A stretch of DNA of 64,000 nucleotides, from assembly GCF_003265705.1 (NCBI RefSeq), contig NW_020313057.1:3445893-3509892 (forward strand), in the 5' to 3' direction. Made by a program: the position numbers and the translations under genes. Positions 35,503 through 47,626 of the stretch are shown piece by piece. The DNA comes from Callorhinus ursinus. Its lineage: Eukaryota > Chordata > Mammalia > Carnivora > Otariidae. Each line of letters starts with the position of its first letter. Within the stretch, counting starts at the first letter, position 1. The notes below the pieces were generated by a model, which saw nothing but the letters and a program-made list of their open reading frames with translations, was not told the origin of the DNA and searched no databases.

Positions 35503-36999
35503 TCTTTAAAAAAATTTTAATGTGGGGAATGAAATTCTCTAGAGAGGGAATCTATTCTTGTCTTCTGTTCACGTGGATGAAGAAGAGCAGTGAGCACCCC
35601 AAACAGAGTGGCATCCAAGGGACACCTATGTCTGTGTCCCTTCATGCACAGTGTCCCCACCTGGAGGTTCTTCACCAAGTGAATCACGCCCCCCAAGTCC
35701 CAGGTCGAATCCCCAGCAGTCCGTGTGGTCAGTAATGTTGGGCCATTGGACTGGGCTGTGGCTTTCTCTTGTGATAATCATAAAAAAGTTCTTCCCACCA
35801 GACCCTTTATCACAAATTATCATCAGGCAAGAGATTAAAATTTAAATCTGCATGGTCATTGGATGGATTGCTGTTCAGAGTTTTCTCAGATTGTCTGTTT
35901 ACTTGGCATCCATGAATTCCAAAGCCAGACGAACAGCTGAAGCTGTTTGCATCTCCCCTGTGACCCAGAGCCCATCCTCTGAGCCACCTTCTCTATAGGG
36001 CTGCCCCGGCCCTTAATCAGTTCAGGGCCAGGTACCGGACAGCTGGGGGCAGCCTACTTATGCCTCAGGAAGCCTGCCAGAGTCGTTAAAGCTAGCCAAC
36101 CCTATGCCGTTTCCCCTGCCTTGTCTTGTCTTTCCCGTGGAGACCCCAGTAAAGGCTCTGACCTTTGCCTTCTCCTTATTCCTTCTCAGCCTCATACCAA
36201 CACTGGTGTTTCCACCATGGCCCTGTGTAGTGTGGCGCACCTCTCATCACCGGGGAAGCTCTGGATAACATTCAGCTTTTCTTTCAATAGCATTAACCTC
36301 TGTGTTGTCGCTCAGTCACTTTCGCAAATTGAGATGCAGGCATACACTTACTGCTTTTGGTGGTAGTCATCCGATCAATGAGCAAGTCCTTTTGAGCACC
36401 TAACACTCGTCAGGCACTGTGCGAGGTTCAGGGATGACATTTTTTTTTTTAAGTGTTGAAAACGTAACAACTTAGAGAGATGGGTTATATTCTTTAAATA
36501 ACAAATTGTCCAAAATATGCTAAATGCTCTGTAGACGACACACACAGAAGCCTGGAGAAGTTTGAAAGGAACCCCAGATGGAGACAATGAAGGATGACTT
36601 CTCTGAAAGACTGGAACTCAGCCTTGAACAATGGCTAGCGTTCGGATAATGAGGAAGAGAGACTACTCCAATTAGGAGAAACAGCATGATCAGAGGCACA
36701 GCGTAGAGCATGCATGGGGCATGTGTGCAAGAGGCTGAGCCTAAAGAGAAGGCTCTGGAAGATTTTGGACCTTTTCAGAGGCAGGAAGAGAGTGGCTGTA
36801 ATTTATTATCCAATAATTGGGGCTAACATTTGTGTTAATACCTTCCGTTTGATCAAGCACACACTTTTACCTTATGAAGTAGGTCTCTGTTTTTCAGATG
36901 TACAGGGTCTACTGGGGAGACAGAAAGCATACGCAGGGGACGTTCCACGGATGGTGGGGAGCGTGGGAGCAGTGTGCCTGGGGTGGGTGCCGTGAGGGT

Positions 37000-37180
37000 C
37001 CAGAGAGGAGCCCAGCCCAGGCTGGTGTGTGGTGTGGGAAGGTGGGTCAAGGAGCGCTTTCTGGAAGAGACACAAGAGAGCCAGGTCTTGAAGGATGGGT
37101 CAGGCTTCACTTGGTGATGAAGGAGGGGAAGGGCATTCTAGGCAGAGAGAGCAACATGAGCTCAGGCACAGAGGTCTGAA
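37000..37180. repeat. Unassigned old repeat, copy B
   Basis: The sequence gtcaaggagcgctttctgga, gagccaggtcttgaaggatg, then a ggcattctaggcagagagag block resembles 21290-21440 and common mammalian old repeats. Not named. Confidence 0.35.
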
Positions 37181-37839
37181 AAAGTATGACCCTGTGGGGC
37201 ATTCTCGGCATTTCCAGTACAACCAGAGACCAAGTTGGCACCTTCTGCTTCCAGATCCCGTGTTCTAGTTGGACAGGAATTTATCCCACCTTTCTGGAGG
37301 AAAGTGATCCAGTCGTTTATTTAGAAAACCTTTTTTCCCATTATTTTTTATCCTTACTATATTCAGAGAAGAATAACCAAACATGAAAGGTAAAGTTAGT
37401 AGAAAAAAAAAATGTTTTTCTAGTTGGAGATTCATAGGAGGAGGAAAAAGAACCCGAGCTCCTCAGATGGACACTCTCCAGAAGCAGATCCAAATGCCAT
37501 CTCTAGAGCCACATTGAAAGAGGGATTTTCTGCAAAAGGTGCAGCTTGAATGAGCCTTAAAGTGGAGATGAAAACCTCTAGCATGTTTACTGTCTTGCAT
37601 TTGTTGGAGGCAAGCATGTGCTTGGAGGAGCAAACATTCTAATGCAGTGAGTCAGACAAGTTTTGTCTCCCATTATCCACAGACCAATGCCAGCATTTCA
37701 CACGTGCGTATACGTTATGAACGTGTTACACAGCATCAGGCACCCGAGGAGGCTTCGTGTATCAGTTGTGTCTGTTCAACATGAGCTTCCTGAGTAAAGG
37801 TGATTATAGGGCTTGGCCCTCCAGGCTGCTGGACTGAGA

Positions 37840-38580
37840 TTGGGTCAGGAGAGGAGAGGAAAAGGCAGACTCCTCTGCTCATACCTGCCCCGTGGCTTTG
37901 CCCCACTCGGCAAAGACCATCTCCTCAATGTGGCCTCCCAGACCCTAGCAGCTGGTCCCTGCCCTCTGTAGCCTCATCTCTTTCTACTCACACGACACCA
38001 GCATGCCATACTTCTCCCTGCCTCAGGGCCTTTGCACATGCTGGCCACACTGCTTAGAACATAGTCCCCCTTCTCTTTGCTAAGTTAACTCTCACTGTTC
38101 TTCAAATCTCAAACACCAGGCAGTACTTCTGAGCCCCAAACTCAATCAGGTCCTTACATGTTCTCATTACTCATGGTCCTTATACCATAAGTGTTAGGTC
38201 CTAATACCATTCTGATTAGTAATTCTTTTTTTTTTTTAAGATTTATTTATTTACTTACTTGACAGAGAGACACAGGCAAGAGAGGGAACACAAGCAGGGG
38301 GAGTGGGAGAGGGAGAAGCAGGCCTACTGCTGAGCGGGGAGCCCGATGCGGGGCTCAATCCCAGGACCCCGGGATCACGACCTGAGCCGAAGGCAGATGA
38401 TTAACCGACTGAGCCACCCAGGTGCCCCCTGATGAGTAATTCTGCCATTAATTGTGGGAATTGTGGGTTGAGTGTCCTGTCTACCTACAAGACTAGAAGC
38501 TCAGGGAAACCAGGATCATGTCTATTTTGTACACTGCTGCATCTCCAGACCCTTTCTCAGAGAAGGCGATTAATTAATAT
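37840..38580 (+). repeat. L2 LINE 3' end, sense, split by a SINE
   Basis: It shows the L2 order: gcctcagggcctttgcacat, a tgctggccacactgcttaga block, and after the SINE a gactagaagctcagggaaac block, ttgtacactgctgcatctcc and gcgattaattaatatttaca. Ancient LINE. Confidence 0.7.
38227..38428 (-). mobile_element. CAN-SINE, antisense, inside the L2
   Basis: A full reverse SINE ending gactgagccacccaggtgcc. Flanks ctgattagtaattct (38212-38226) and ctgatgagtaattct (38429-38443) form a 15-bp duplication with one change. Confidence 0.96.
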
Positions 38581-38669
38581 TTACAAAAGGAAAGAAGAGA
38601 GGGCAGGAAGAAATGCACAAGCCACTCCATTTGTGTATCATCAAAGGTCTCTGTGGTTCACTGTTTAAA

Positions 38670-39235
38670 ATAGCTTTGACGAGGTAAAATTGACATACTA
38701 TAAACACTCAGTAAAGAGTACAGTTTGATGCGTTTTGACTTGTGTCTACACCCATGAAACCCATCACTACCATCGAGATAATGAACATATCCATCACTCC
38801 CAAAAGTTTCCTCTTGTCCCACCGAAAGCCCACCCTCGCACCCACCCCCCAGACAACCGCCGATGTGTCCTCTGTCAGGACAGATCAGTTTGCACCTTCT
38901 GGAGTTTCATATGGATGAAATCCTATAGTCTGTACTCCTTTGTCTGGCATCTTTTACTCAGCATAATCACTCTGAGATTCATCCATGTTGATGTTATGTA
39001 TCAATAGCTCAGTGTCTTTGTTGGGGCGATAGTATTCCATTCTACAACTATATCATGCTCATTCCCCTACTGATAAACATTTGGGTTGTTCCAAGTTTTG
39101 AGCTGTTACAAGTAGTGTCTCTGCACATCTGCGTGTAAAAAAGTCTTGGCATGGACAAAGATTTCATTTCTCTCAGGTAAATACCTCGGCGTAGAATGTC
39201 TGGGTCATATGGTGGGTGTGAGTTTCATTTTTTAA
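38670..39235 (-). repeat. L1 3' end, antisense
   Basis: It matches L1 in reverse: gaggtaaaattgacatacta, agtttgatgcgttttgactt, a tttactcagcataatcactctg block, and gtagaatgtctgggtcatat. 5'-truncated, without an intact ORF. Confidence 0.75.
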
Positions 39236-39666
39236 GAAACTATTTGTGATTCACTTTTCACCCTGTCTGCTTCCAGCAAGGCGTTGTGAAGATTGCTAAC
39301 ATTTCTAAAGTGGGTTTTGAGTCCTTCAGGAAAAAAGGCACTCAGGAGGGTGGTGGTAAGGGAATTCAGGACGAGAGAGAGGGTAGGATTCCATTTTAAT
39401 TTTAGCACAATCGAGGAAATGGATAGCAGGTCGCGAACCCCAGACTTTCTGATTGTCATTCCTCTCCTTCACGTCACATGGTATCTGCCGCTGATTCAGT
39501 ATCCCCCCAGATAACTCCTTGAAGTTCTTCAAGTACTGAGAACTTAGGAGTGGGGCAGAGGTCCACATTGATCTGTGATCCAGCATGTTCTGCTGCACAC
39601 ATGCTTTCATCACAGAAGCTTCCACAAACTCCAGAGTCCTAACCCATTTGTCTCTCTTCTCCTCAG

Positions 39667-39759
39667 GGGACACTTAAACTGGCTTCAACTAGACCGAAGA
39701 GTATTGGAACATGAGTTCCCCAAAAAGTCCGGACCGGTTGTTTTATACTTTTGTGTCAG
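39667..39759 (+). CDS. FRMD4A: FRMD4A internal coding exon (FERM F1 lobe, second of three)
   Basis: A 93-bp exon preceded by the acceptor tctcttctcctcag and followed by gtacgt. The first base completes the split Thr codon left by the exon at 27061-27155. The reading then runs GHLNWLQLDRRVLEHEFPKK and SGPVVLYFCV, and stops two bases into an Arg codon (phase 2 to phase 2). The segment finishes the F1 lobe, with the LDRRVLEH helix/turn and the VVLYFCVRF strand that leads into F2. My recollection of the human protein has Asp where this has Glu in HEFPKK, a conservative change I could not check. The 12.5-kb intron before it and the 11.5-kb intron after it fit a large vertebrate gene. An antisense SINE begins 225 bp downstream. 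Confidence 0.93.
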
Positions 39760-39983
39760 GTACGTACACCTCATGTCCATCCTTTTGCTTCGTTGTTTTG
39801 TCTTTGTCAAGAAGTCTGGGAGGGCAGCATGATTACAGGAAAGGGGAATCAAGTTCGTTGTGGTCCATCTGTCTCAAACTAAACTGAGTCTCTTATAGTA
39901 ACACAAATCCTGGGGTTATTAGTATTATTTTTGGTGGCGGTCATTTGGAGCTACATCACAAATGTCTGTGTCTTTTTTCCTTT

Positions 39984-40167
39984 TTTTTTTTTTAAGATTT
40001 TATTTATTTATTTGAGAGACATAGAGAGCACAAGCAGGGGGAGAGGCAGAGGGAGAAGCAGACTTCCCGCCGAGCAGGGAGCCCGATGCAGGACTCGATC
40101 CCAGGACCCTGGGATCATGACCTGAGCCGAAGGCAGATGCTTAACCGACTGAGCCACCCAGGCGCCC
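39984..40167 (-). mobile_element. CAN-SINE, antisense, 225 bp after an exon
   Basis: The complete reverse order ends gactgagccacccaggcgcc. Flanks tgtgtcttttttccttt (39967-39983) and tgagtcttctttccttt (40168-40184) are a near-identical target duplication. It is close to the donor of the exon at 39667-39759. Confidence 0.95.
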
Positions 40168-40703
40168 TGAGTCTTCTTTCCTTTTCTCACAACTGACACT
40201 TGGCCTCTTGAAACTTGCCTATTTTATCTTATCCCAAATAGGAATAGTTGAAATGCAGCAGTAAACCATCGTTCAATGCATTCCCCAGGAAGGGAGGATA
40301 CAGCTTAATAAAATACCAGAAACGATGGGCATTTTCTGTTCACTAATCTATTATAAGAAGTTTTATTCTGTGACTGCAGAGAATGTAATTTGCTGCTCAC
40401 GGCTCACATTTGCAAACATGAAGTCAGCCGGCCTTACCACTTTCCCTCATTTGCAGAAGGTTTTGGCAAGTCAGAGAGGGGGCTCGTGTCTTGGGTTCAG
40501 GGGCAAAGCCAGGATCTGAGCGTCCAGATCCAGCATCTCCCGGAGCACCCCGTCCTTGGAGCCACCAGGCAGTTTTTGTGCAGAACCTTCATTGTGCACA
40601 GCTGCAGGGGCATTTAGGCCCGAATGCCTCCATCTTCCAACGAACACCAGCACTCTTACCCAATACATGCACCCTGTCCTTTTAAAATATGTTAAAGTTC
40701 AAT

Positions 40704-40909
40704 GGGGCGCCTGGGTGGCTCAGTGAGTTAAGCGGCTGCCTTGGGCTCAGGTCATGATCCCAGGGTCCTGGGATCGAGTCCTGTGTCGGGTTCCCCGCTC
40801 AGCAGGGAGTCTACTTCTCCCTCTCCCTCTGCCCCCCAACCCCGGGTCATGCGCGCACTCACACTCTCTCTCTCAAATACATAAATAAATAAGATCTTTA
40901 AAAATATGT
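40704..40909 (+). mobile_element. CAN-SINE, sense, with target duplication
   Basis: It runs from ggggcgcctgggtggctcag to a CT tail and ataaataaataagatcttt. Flanks tatgttaaagttcaa (40688-40702) and tatgttaacaagttcaa (40910-40926) are close copies. Confidence 0.95.
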
Positions 40910-41089
40910 ATATGTTAACAAGTTCAAGAGCAGGACCACAAACAACTCACAGTTGAGTTCTTCCTAAAGAGCATGGCCAGGAATGCAGTTTTAATCGTAG
41001 CCCTTTTGATACCATGGAAGGCATCAGAGAGCCTAAGTAAGAGTTAAAGGGTCCATGTCCCAGACGAGCATATATATCTTCACCTCTGC

Positions 41090-41260
41090 TGGCGGAGCAA
41101 AATTAAACTTGCTTTTAATGCCCTTCTTATTTGTTTAAGAGCTGCAAACCTATCAGAGCTAATCTTAGCCATTTCCATTACTGATGCGCGTGATCTTGAT
41201 GTCACAGTCTCTTTAATGGTGGCTCCATTTTCTCAGATAAATGGAAAGGTAACCGCATAA
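41090..41260. promoter_or_regulatory. Repeat-free A/T-rich patch, candidate conserved element
   Basis: No repeat is recognised. It holds TTAAT/ATTA-type homeodomain-like words (cttgcttttaatgccc, cattactgatgcgcgtg, tctttaatggtggct). Conservation cannot be judged here. Confidence 0.2.
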
Positions 41261-43129
41261 AGGAGAGTTCACAATTCCACCGGGGGTGGGGGGGGCATGG
41301 GGGTGCGGCAACATCGGGCAAGGCTCAGTTGAATTTAAGAGTTTCATTAACCTGTAATCAAAGGTGGATGAGTCCACTTGCCATAATACATCAGGATCTC
41401 CCCTCCTTCCTGCTGCTTTTCACCAACATTAATCAAGAAGAGAAAATACTGGGCTGGTTGTATATTAGCTGCTTTTTGCAAGGGTCCGTTATGAGCTGAG
41501 TTATTGGTGGGTTTTGGGAACCGAGCCTTGGAGGAAAGCTTGGGGCGCCATGAAATTGTCACTGAGGATATGCCGGCCGATCCAAGTCACTCGTGACTTC
41601 TGTCTGTGACACCAGATACACAGAGGAGAGCTGCAGAGGTAGGGCCCGGGCTTACAATACGGAGAAGCAGGAATGAATGCTTCTGCCATTTGCCACCCGT
41701 TTTCCTAGGTGGCTGCAGTAGGCATCGCGGAGAACACGCCCAGGGAAAAACTCTCCCGGGCCACATTTGGAGACAGACCCCTAGCAGAATATTGTCACAA
41801 GGTGGAGCTCCTTCTGTAGCTCATTGCAAAAGCTGCTCTTTCTGCAGAGGCTCGGGTTTCTGTGTCCAGCCTTGGCCACCTGAGTGCTTCTAACTCAGCA
41901 GCTCCAAAGCCAAACTCATCTAGACCTCCCCAGGCCTCCTGGGGTCCCTCAAGTCTGTGATGTCGTTATCCATTCAGTCCTGTAGACTTGAACCTTGAAG
42001 TCTAGATTCTTAGGTGCGTTAATTCTCTCCAGCTACTTCCACCTTCTGCCCTATCCTCCCCTCTCCCCATCATCTGTCACTTGAACTATTACCACCTCCC
42101 AGGGTGGGTGTCACCTTGGCACCCATCACAGAGGATCCTCGCTCCCAGACCCCACTTTGCAGCCAGCTGAGCAACACAGAAGCAAAACACCAAGAGTCTG
42201 TTTTCTCCAAGAGAGGAGACAGATGCTCTCATGTAGGTGAATTGTGCATTTTTACCTTGGTGCCTGGGTAGAATTCCCAGCTTATACCTCGGTGCCTTTC
42301 CAGGGGTGCCCGCAGGCTATTTTCTCCAAAGGAATGGCAGGATGAATTATCTTCATGAAGAACTCAGACCTTGGACAATGCCGGGGGTCCATAAAGGAGC
42401 CCCCGTCTGGCTGGGCGATTTCCCCATGTGCGCACTGACCTTTCTCATTTCTCAACAAGAGTGCGACGGCCGGAGCAGCCCCAGCCCAGCCAGCAGCGCA
42501 CGTGCGTGCCTGCAAGTGGTCTCTCTAGCCGCCCCTAGCCTCTCTCCTTTTGTTTAAACATCTGTAGATTCATCCCTGTAACACGTGCACCGTTAGCCTT
42601 CGTGGAAACGGAGAATAAAAGCACCCAATAAAAGACCGTGGAAAAGGCTGACTGCCTTAAGTCAAGATTTGGGAATTCATCCAGTGGAAATATTAACCCC
42701 GTATCACTGGGGATCTAAATTTGGGCTGCCATCCCAGCATGGCTTACTATTTGGCAATTATATATTCTCTTGCTGTAATGCATATTGGAAACATCTGTGA
42801 GAGTGGGGGCAGAATTACCACCTCCATTCAACCGATGATGAAAAACAAGACCCCAATATATTAAATAATTTGAATTTGAAATCAGGAAATTCTGCTTTCT
42901 CCTCTGAGCATATCCTAAAGGGCCTGAGGCTGGTGTCGTGCTGCTGGGTATTCTCAGCATGGCTGGACAGGGGACTGAAAATCCGTCTTCACTGACCTAT
43001 GATTTAGCCTAAAACGACCTCCCCTTTCCTCTTTCTGAGTCAGATCACCAGGAGTGATCACAGAGCCTTCAGAGTCTTAATAATGACCTAAAAAGGGACA
43101 AGGTCTGAGGAAAGGGAACTATCCATTAC

Positions 43130-43510
43130 TAAACATCCGTCCATTATTCAGGATGATTGTAAATCTTCACAGCCCTTGAATCAGGTATTATTATTCCTAG
43201 GTAAAGAGAGGGAGGTGTGAGGGGCACCTGGGTGGCTCATTCGGTTAAGCGTCTGCCATCGGCTCAGGTCATGATCCCAGTGTCCTGGGATCGAGTCCTG
43301 CATTGTGCTCCCTGCTCAGTGGGGAGCCTGCTTCTCCCTCTCCCTCTGCCCCTGCTTATGCTCTCTCTGTGTCTCTCTCACTCTGTCAAATAAAATCTCA
43401 AAAAAATAAAAAAAGGGAGATGAAGGCCCAACATGCTGATTCTCCTCCCAATACCACTAGTAAATTGCCACCTCTGTTCAGTTAGATCTGACTCCAAACT
43501 TTGGGCCCTC
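43130..43510 (-). repeat. MIR-like repeat, antisense, split by a SINE
   Basis: It shows gattgtaaatcttcacagcc and attattattcctaggtaaag before the SINE, and a tgaaggcccaacatgctgat block with ttagatctgactccaaactt after it. Diverged. Confidence 0.5.
43221..43415 (+). mobile_element. CAN-SINE, sense, inside a MIR-like repeat
   Basis: It runs from ggggcacctgggtggctcat through gggatcgagtcctgcattgt and a CT tail to caaataaaatctc and poly-A. Flanks gagagggaggtgtga and aaagggagatgaag are a plausible but imperfect duplication. Confidence 0.93.
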
Positions 43511-44934
43511 CCCGCTGCACCACGCTACGTCTCTTTCCACAAGTGAAATGCGACCCCATGATTGCTTCTCAAAGACTCTGGCCGGGCCACAGGCCACCAA
43601 GTCAGGATCAGTGACTTTGGGCCGTCTCATGTTCCACACTTGGCCGCGGCTACAGGACCAGGGTCCACCCGCAGAGATGGCGTCAGGCACGGATGCACCC
43701 CCACCGGGAGAGAGGGTGCGGAGAGCAGTCGCCCTCCCAGGCCTGCCATTCCAGGTCTGGCACTACTCAACTCCGAGTGGCCTTGGCGGAGAGCGCCCCA
43801 TTGGCGGGGGAACATCCTGCAGTCGCAAAACTTGGAGGCAGGTTGGAACCTCCATAGTGGCAGAGGAAGGGGCCTCGCACATGGTGAAGCAGGAGTTTTC
43901 AGAGCCGAGGTATGTGTTGTTAGCCCCACTTGAGAACTTCTTGCCGTCTGCTGAACGCCAGTGGGAAGGCACTCTCCCCGCACCGTGCTCTTTCCTCTCA
44001 CGTAGGAAGACTCCACGGTCCCGTTGGCACCCTGAGCCGCATCACTACGGGGCCTGGAGAGCCAGGACCCACTCTCATTCGAGCTGTGGAGAGTGAGTTT
44101 CCTCCCTCGGGGACACTGAGCTGCACACTCACTGTTGGCAGTAGGTTCAGTTACCGACGCACAAATATCCACCAGGCACTGACCGTGTTGTGGGCGTTGG
44201 TTTAGGAGCTAAGGGTAGAGCGGGGAGCAGAGCAGGCGAACCCCTACCCGCGTGCACCTCTGCATCCATTTCCCTGAATTCTTGGGCCCTCTCAGCCTGC
44301 CCGTCCTCATCTCTGCTGATTCAGTCCAATCCATGTTACTACCATTGCAACCACCCCTTCCCCAGGACCACCACCCCCCCCGCCTTTGCTGCCGGTCACA
44401 TGCGTGCATGCCCCCTTTGTGCGCTTGTACACACAGGTAGGGTGGGATCCGTCCAGTCACATATTTCTTTTATTTCTGCCTCTGAGCCTCCGAGTGTGGT
44501 CAGGGCCGGGGGAAGGGGGTCACACAGCCGCAAGTTGGTGCACGATTGCTTATGACCAATCTCACACAGCTCATCAGTGTTTCTAGCCACTTCTGTCCAT
44601 TGCACCTGCTCGGGGTCCTCTGCATTGCCCATGGTGGCTTTTGCTCCCTCCCACAGACTCCAAACCAGAAGCTCACTCCTTTGCTGCAAGAAGGTGACAT
44701 TGCTCATGATTTTGTAGAGAAAAGGAAAGCTGGCCCAAGGGAGCTTCAGCTTCCTGCTCACTTACTTAATTGTACCCGCCCATCCTGTGGCCTCCTTGCC
44801 CACCCGCTGCATGCGTGCCCGTGCACTCACACGCACACCCCTCAGAGGGAGACTGACCCTTAGCCCAGCGTCCGAGGCTGGCCAGGTCCACATGTTCCAG
44901 CCCCTTCCAGCACCTCCGAGAACTCCCTGCTTCC

Positions 44935-45656
44935 AGTCTCCCCTCTTCCTCTGTCTTACGCTGCCCCTTCTCCATGGATTCTTCCCCCCATGACCATGAC
45001 TCTTCTACCCTGACAAAAGAAAATACCCTCTCTGACTGTGTCTTCCATCCGCTGCTGCCTCCTTGCTCCCACCGCTGTCCACATCACACGTCTGGAAGGA
45101 GAGGTCTGCCCTTGTCTCCTTTCTCCCCATCCCACCGGCTCCTCAGCTTGTGGCTGTCCCATCACGACCATGGTCACTGGCCGTCTCTAGGCCCCAAACT
45201 TCACGGGCACTTATCTGCCCCCTCTGCCTGAATCAATGGCGTCTTCATCTCTCCGCCCCCCAAACTTCCTCCTCTTCCTGTGGCACCTCCTTATCTCTGT
45301 GATTGGCCCCACCACACACCCAGCCAGAAACTGGGGCATCAACGTGGACTCTCCTGCACCTTGCCTTCTTCACTCACTAACTCCTGTTACTTCTGTGTCT
45401 TTGATAGCCGAGTTTATGGCCTGAAATAGGTCTTAGACCCACTGCTGACTCCCCACGAACACCCCCTTCCCGAACCAGAGACTCTCCTTGTTGTGGCTCC
45501 TTCCGTTCTCCTCTAGGTTACCACCAAGTAGCTTTCCAGAATTCTCATCTGCTCCCCTCCTCAAAATGTTCCTGGCTTCCCATTATCAACTGCAGTTATG
45601 CTTTGCATGTCCCGTCTGACCTGATTGCCTCACCTCCTGCTGCTCCCTTACCCGCC

Positions 45657-45660
<4 letters not shown>
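44935..45660 (+). repeat. L2 LINE fragment, sense
   Basis: It follows L2 order loosely: tgggaccagc-free start, a cactcactaactcctgttac block, then aattctcatctgctcccctc, aaaatgttcctggcttccca and ttgcatgtcccgtctgacct. A 25-bp foreign-looking segment sits at 45400-45424. Confidence 0.5.
45400..45424 (+). repeat. 25-bp exact direct repeat, copy 1
   Basis: It begins tttgatagccgagtttatgg and continues for five more identical bases. It is identical to 46183-46207, while the flanks differ. Confidence 0.97.

Positions 45661-45662
<2 letters not shown>

Positions 45663-45742
<80 letters not shown>
45663..45742. repeat. AC microsatellite, 40 units
   Basis: An uninterrupted 80-bp AC/GT run within the L2-like stretch. 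It is likely to vary in length between individuals. Confidence 0.99.
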
Positions 45743-45743
<1 letters not shown>

Positions 45744-46182
45744 AACTCTATGACCAGCCCAGCGATCAGTGTGTGAACAAGGTCACATCCATCTGCAGAC
45801 CACCGCTTGGAACTACGAGACAAGCTCCCCAAATCTGAGAACAGTGACCCTCTGACCGTATTCACCAGGCAAGCTTAAGAAATAGGTCAAGAAAATTTAT
45901 AGGAAAAATTTCCCTACACACCCAAGGAAATCTCTGGGTATTTCTGTAGGAACACGTTTGTGCTCAGAATGGTTCCCTCCCTGCCTGGGCTGGTCCTTCA
46001 GTCGTTTCGTCTTCAGCCAAGTGGCCCCGCAGCGCTGATCATCTCCACTGTTTGTAGGAAGATAAATAGAGATTAGATTTGTCTCCGCAAACTGAGGTTC
46101 ACCAACAGTAAACTGAAGTGAGCACTAGAGAAAGAAAGAGGGAGAGAGGCGATCCCAGGAAGCTTTATTCCGGGAGTGGGGA

Positions 46183-46207
46183 TTTGATAGCCGAGTTTAT
46201 GGCCTGA
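46183..46207 (+). repeat. 25-bp exact direct repeat, copy 2
   Basis: Identical to 45400-45424 in the same orientation, 783 bases away. Flanking sequence on both sides is unlike copy 1. Confidence 0.97.
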
Positions 46208-47613
46208 CTGTTGGGGTCTTTCCTGGCTGGTCGAGACAAGCAGTTGCTCTTTCCTGTCACCATAGTAACAATGAAGGCAGGGATCCTAAAGTGAGGGGCC
46301 TGCTAACCAGAACTTGCTAGATCTCAACTGGGTGCCCTACTGAAGATTTTTTTCGAGCTGGTGAAATTCTAAAGATCAGAGATATTCGGCCCCAGAAACT
46401 CACAGCAGCACCAAATACCCTTTTCATTCCTGTCGCTCCTTTTTGCTGCTAAAAGTCAGCATTCCAAATGTGACCCTTGTGTTCGTGACAAAATGAAATC
46501 AGCGGTCCATTTAATTAACACTTGCTGGAAAGATTTGGTGATTCCCCAGTGCCACGGGGTGGATGTGGGAGGGAAGAGGAGGAGCGAGCCGTTCAGAGGA
46601 GGAAGGCTGATTGCTGCTGTCGGAGGCGTTCGTGGGTTACAGGGGACGAGACTACCCAAGGCCTCAGAGCCTCTTGATTTTTTTATGTGCCCAAACACGT
46701 AAGAACATAGAGCATATTTATTCCTGCTTCAGAGCGGCAGATACAGTGTCTCAGGCTGACATTATCTGGGCCAGGTTAGGTGTGACATTGCTGATGGTTT
46801 TCAGGGAACAGACTTAGCCAGGTTTTGCCCTTGGCCTAGGACAAAGATTGGCCCTTTGACTCAAAAAAAAAAAAAAAAAAAAAGCCCTCAGATTCAGTCC
46901 TGCTAAATGTGCCCAAAGAGCCCGTTTTAAAGTGTAGGTTTTATTATTACTCCGGTAGAGGTACTCAGGGACCAGGTACTCAGGTACTCCCAACACATCA
47001 GGAGATGGTGGCCATAGAAAAGACAGCTTGCTGCTCACAGTTCCTAGGAGGAGGGGGCACGCCACACCAGGCAGGGCTGCCCAGGGGCAGGGACGTTGGT
47101 CAGGAGGCAGAGGGAGTGTGGGGAAATGTGGGGAAGAGCCTTTGTTTTGTGGTTTCTGCAGGAAGGAATGGGTGAGGCAGGGTAATCAGGTTTAGGCTTG
47201 GCTACTTTGAATCATTTCATCAGGCTTGGGGGCATCGGGGCTGTCCAGAGTTGTCTGGCCCTGGGGTCACAACCTGGAGGATGAGAGCCCCACAAAGGAG
47301 CAGGAAGGGTGTGTGAGCTCTTGATTGGCTGGTCTGCATATGAAAGGCGAGCTCACACCTCTGAGGGACTGGTCAGCACTGGGAGGGGCCTTCCCTCCAG
47401 AGCCACCAAGGCCCCAGATGTCAAAGCACCAGAAACCCACGGTTAATACAGAGCCAGACTTGGAACTGTCCTTGCAGACCCTGTGAATCTACAAGAAAGC
47501 ATTCAGCTCCTTGGCTTTACCCAGAGACCCGGAATTTTCTTTGTGAACCAGGTCTTTGAGGAAGCGCTCCCCCAACCGCAACCGGCACAGTGGTAGTTAA
47601 GGAAATGCAACAT

Positions 47614-47626
47614 CGCCACCTACTGG
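47614..47626 (-). promoter_or_regulatory. CTCF-type motif, minus strand
   Basis: The plus strand cgccacctactgg reads ccagtaggtggcg on the minus strand. This matches the core consensus CCASYAGRKGGCR at every position. Binding is not shown. Confidence 0.45.

Larger units (their letters stand above)
27156..39666 (+). other. FRMD4A: FRMD4A intron, 12.5 kb, phase 2
   Basis: It runs from the gtaagt donor to the cctcag acceptor. It carries about eight SINE copies, two or three antisense L1 pieces, an L2 and a MER5. I see no repeat or gene in 27160-28770, 28940-29575, 32370-35310 and 35510-37000, except the conserved-looking patch near 34.2-34.45 kb. Confidence 0.93.

Noticed and set aside
39931..40199. 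The same short peptide (GAWVAQSVK, then LPSAQVMIPGSWDR) appears in many open frames across the window, as if a repeated protein family were present
   Set aside because: It is the translation of the CAN-SINE body in one frame. It recurs only at SINE copies (for example 9156, 29595, 31401, 39984, 50684) and has no start or regulatory context of its own.
43548..44172. Long overlapping open frames on both strands (181-182 codons), suggesting a gene
   Set aside because: The region is GC-rich, which makes stop codons rare on both strands. There is no recognisable domain, the frames overlap in opposite directions, and part of the neighbourhood is MIR-like repeat.
45596..45865. Minus-strand frame with a long Val-Cys repeat
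   Set aside because: It is the translation of the 40-unit AC/GT microsatellite.
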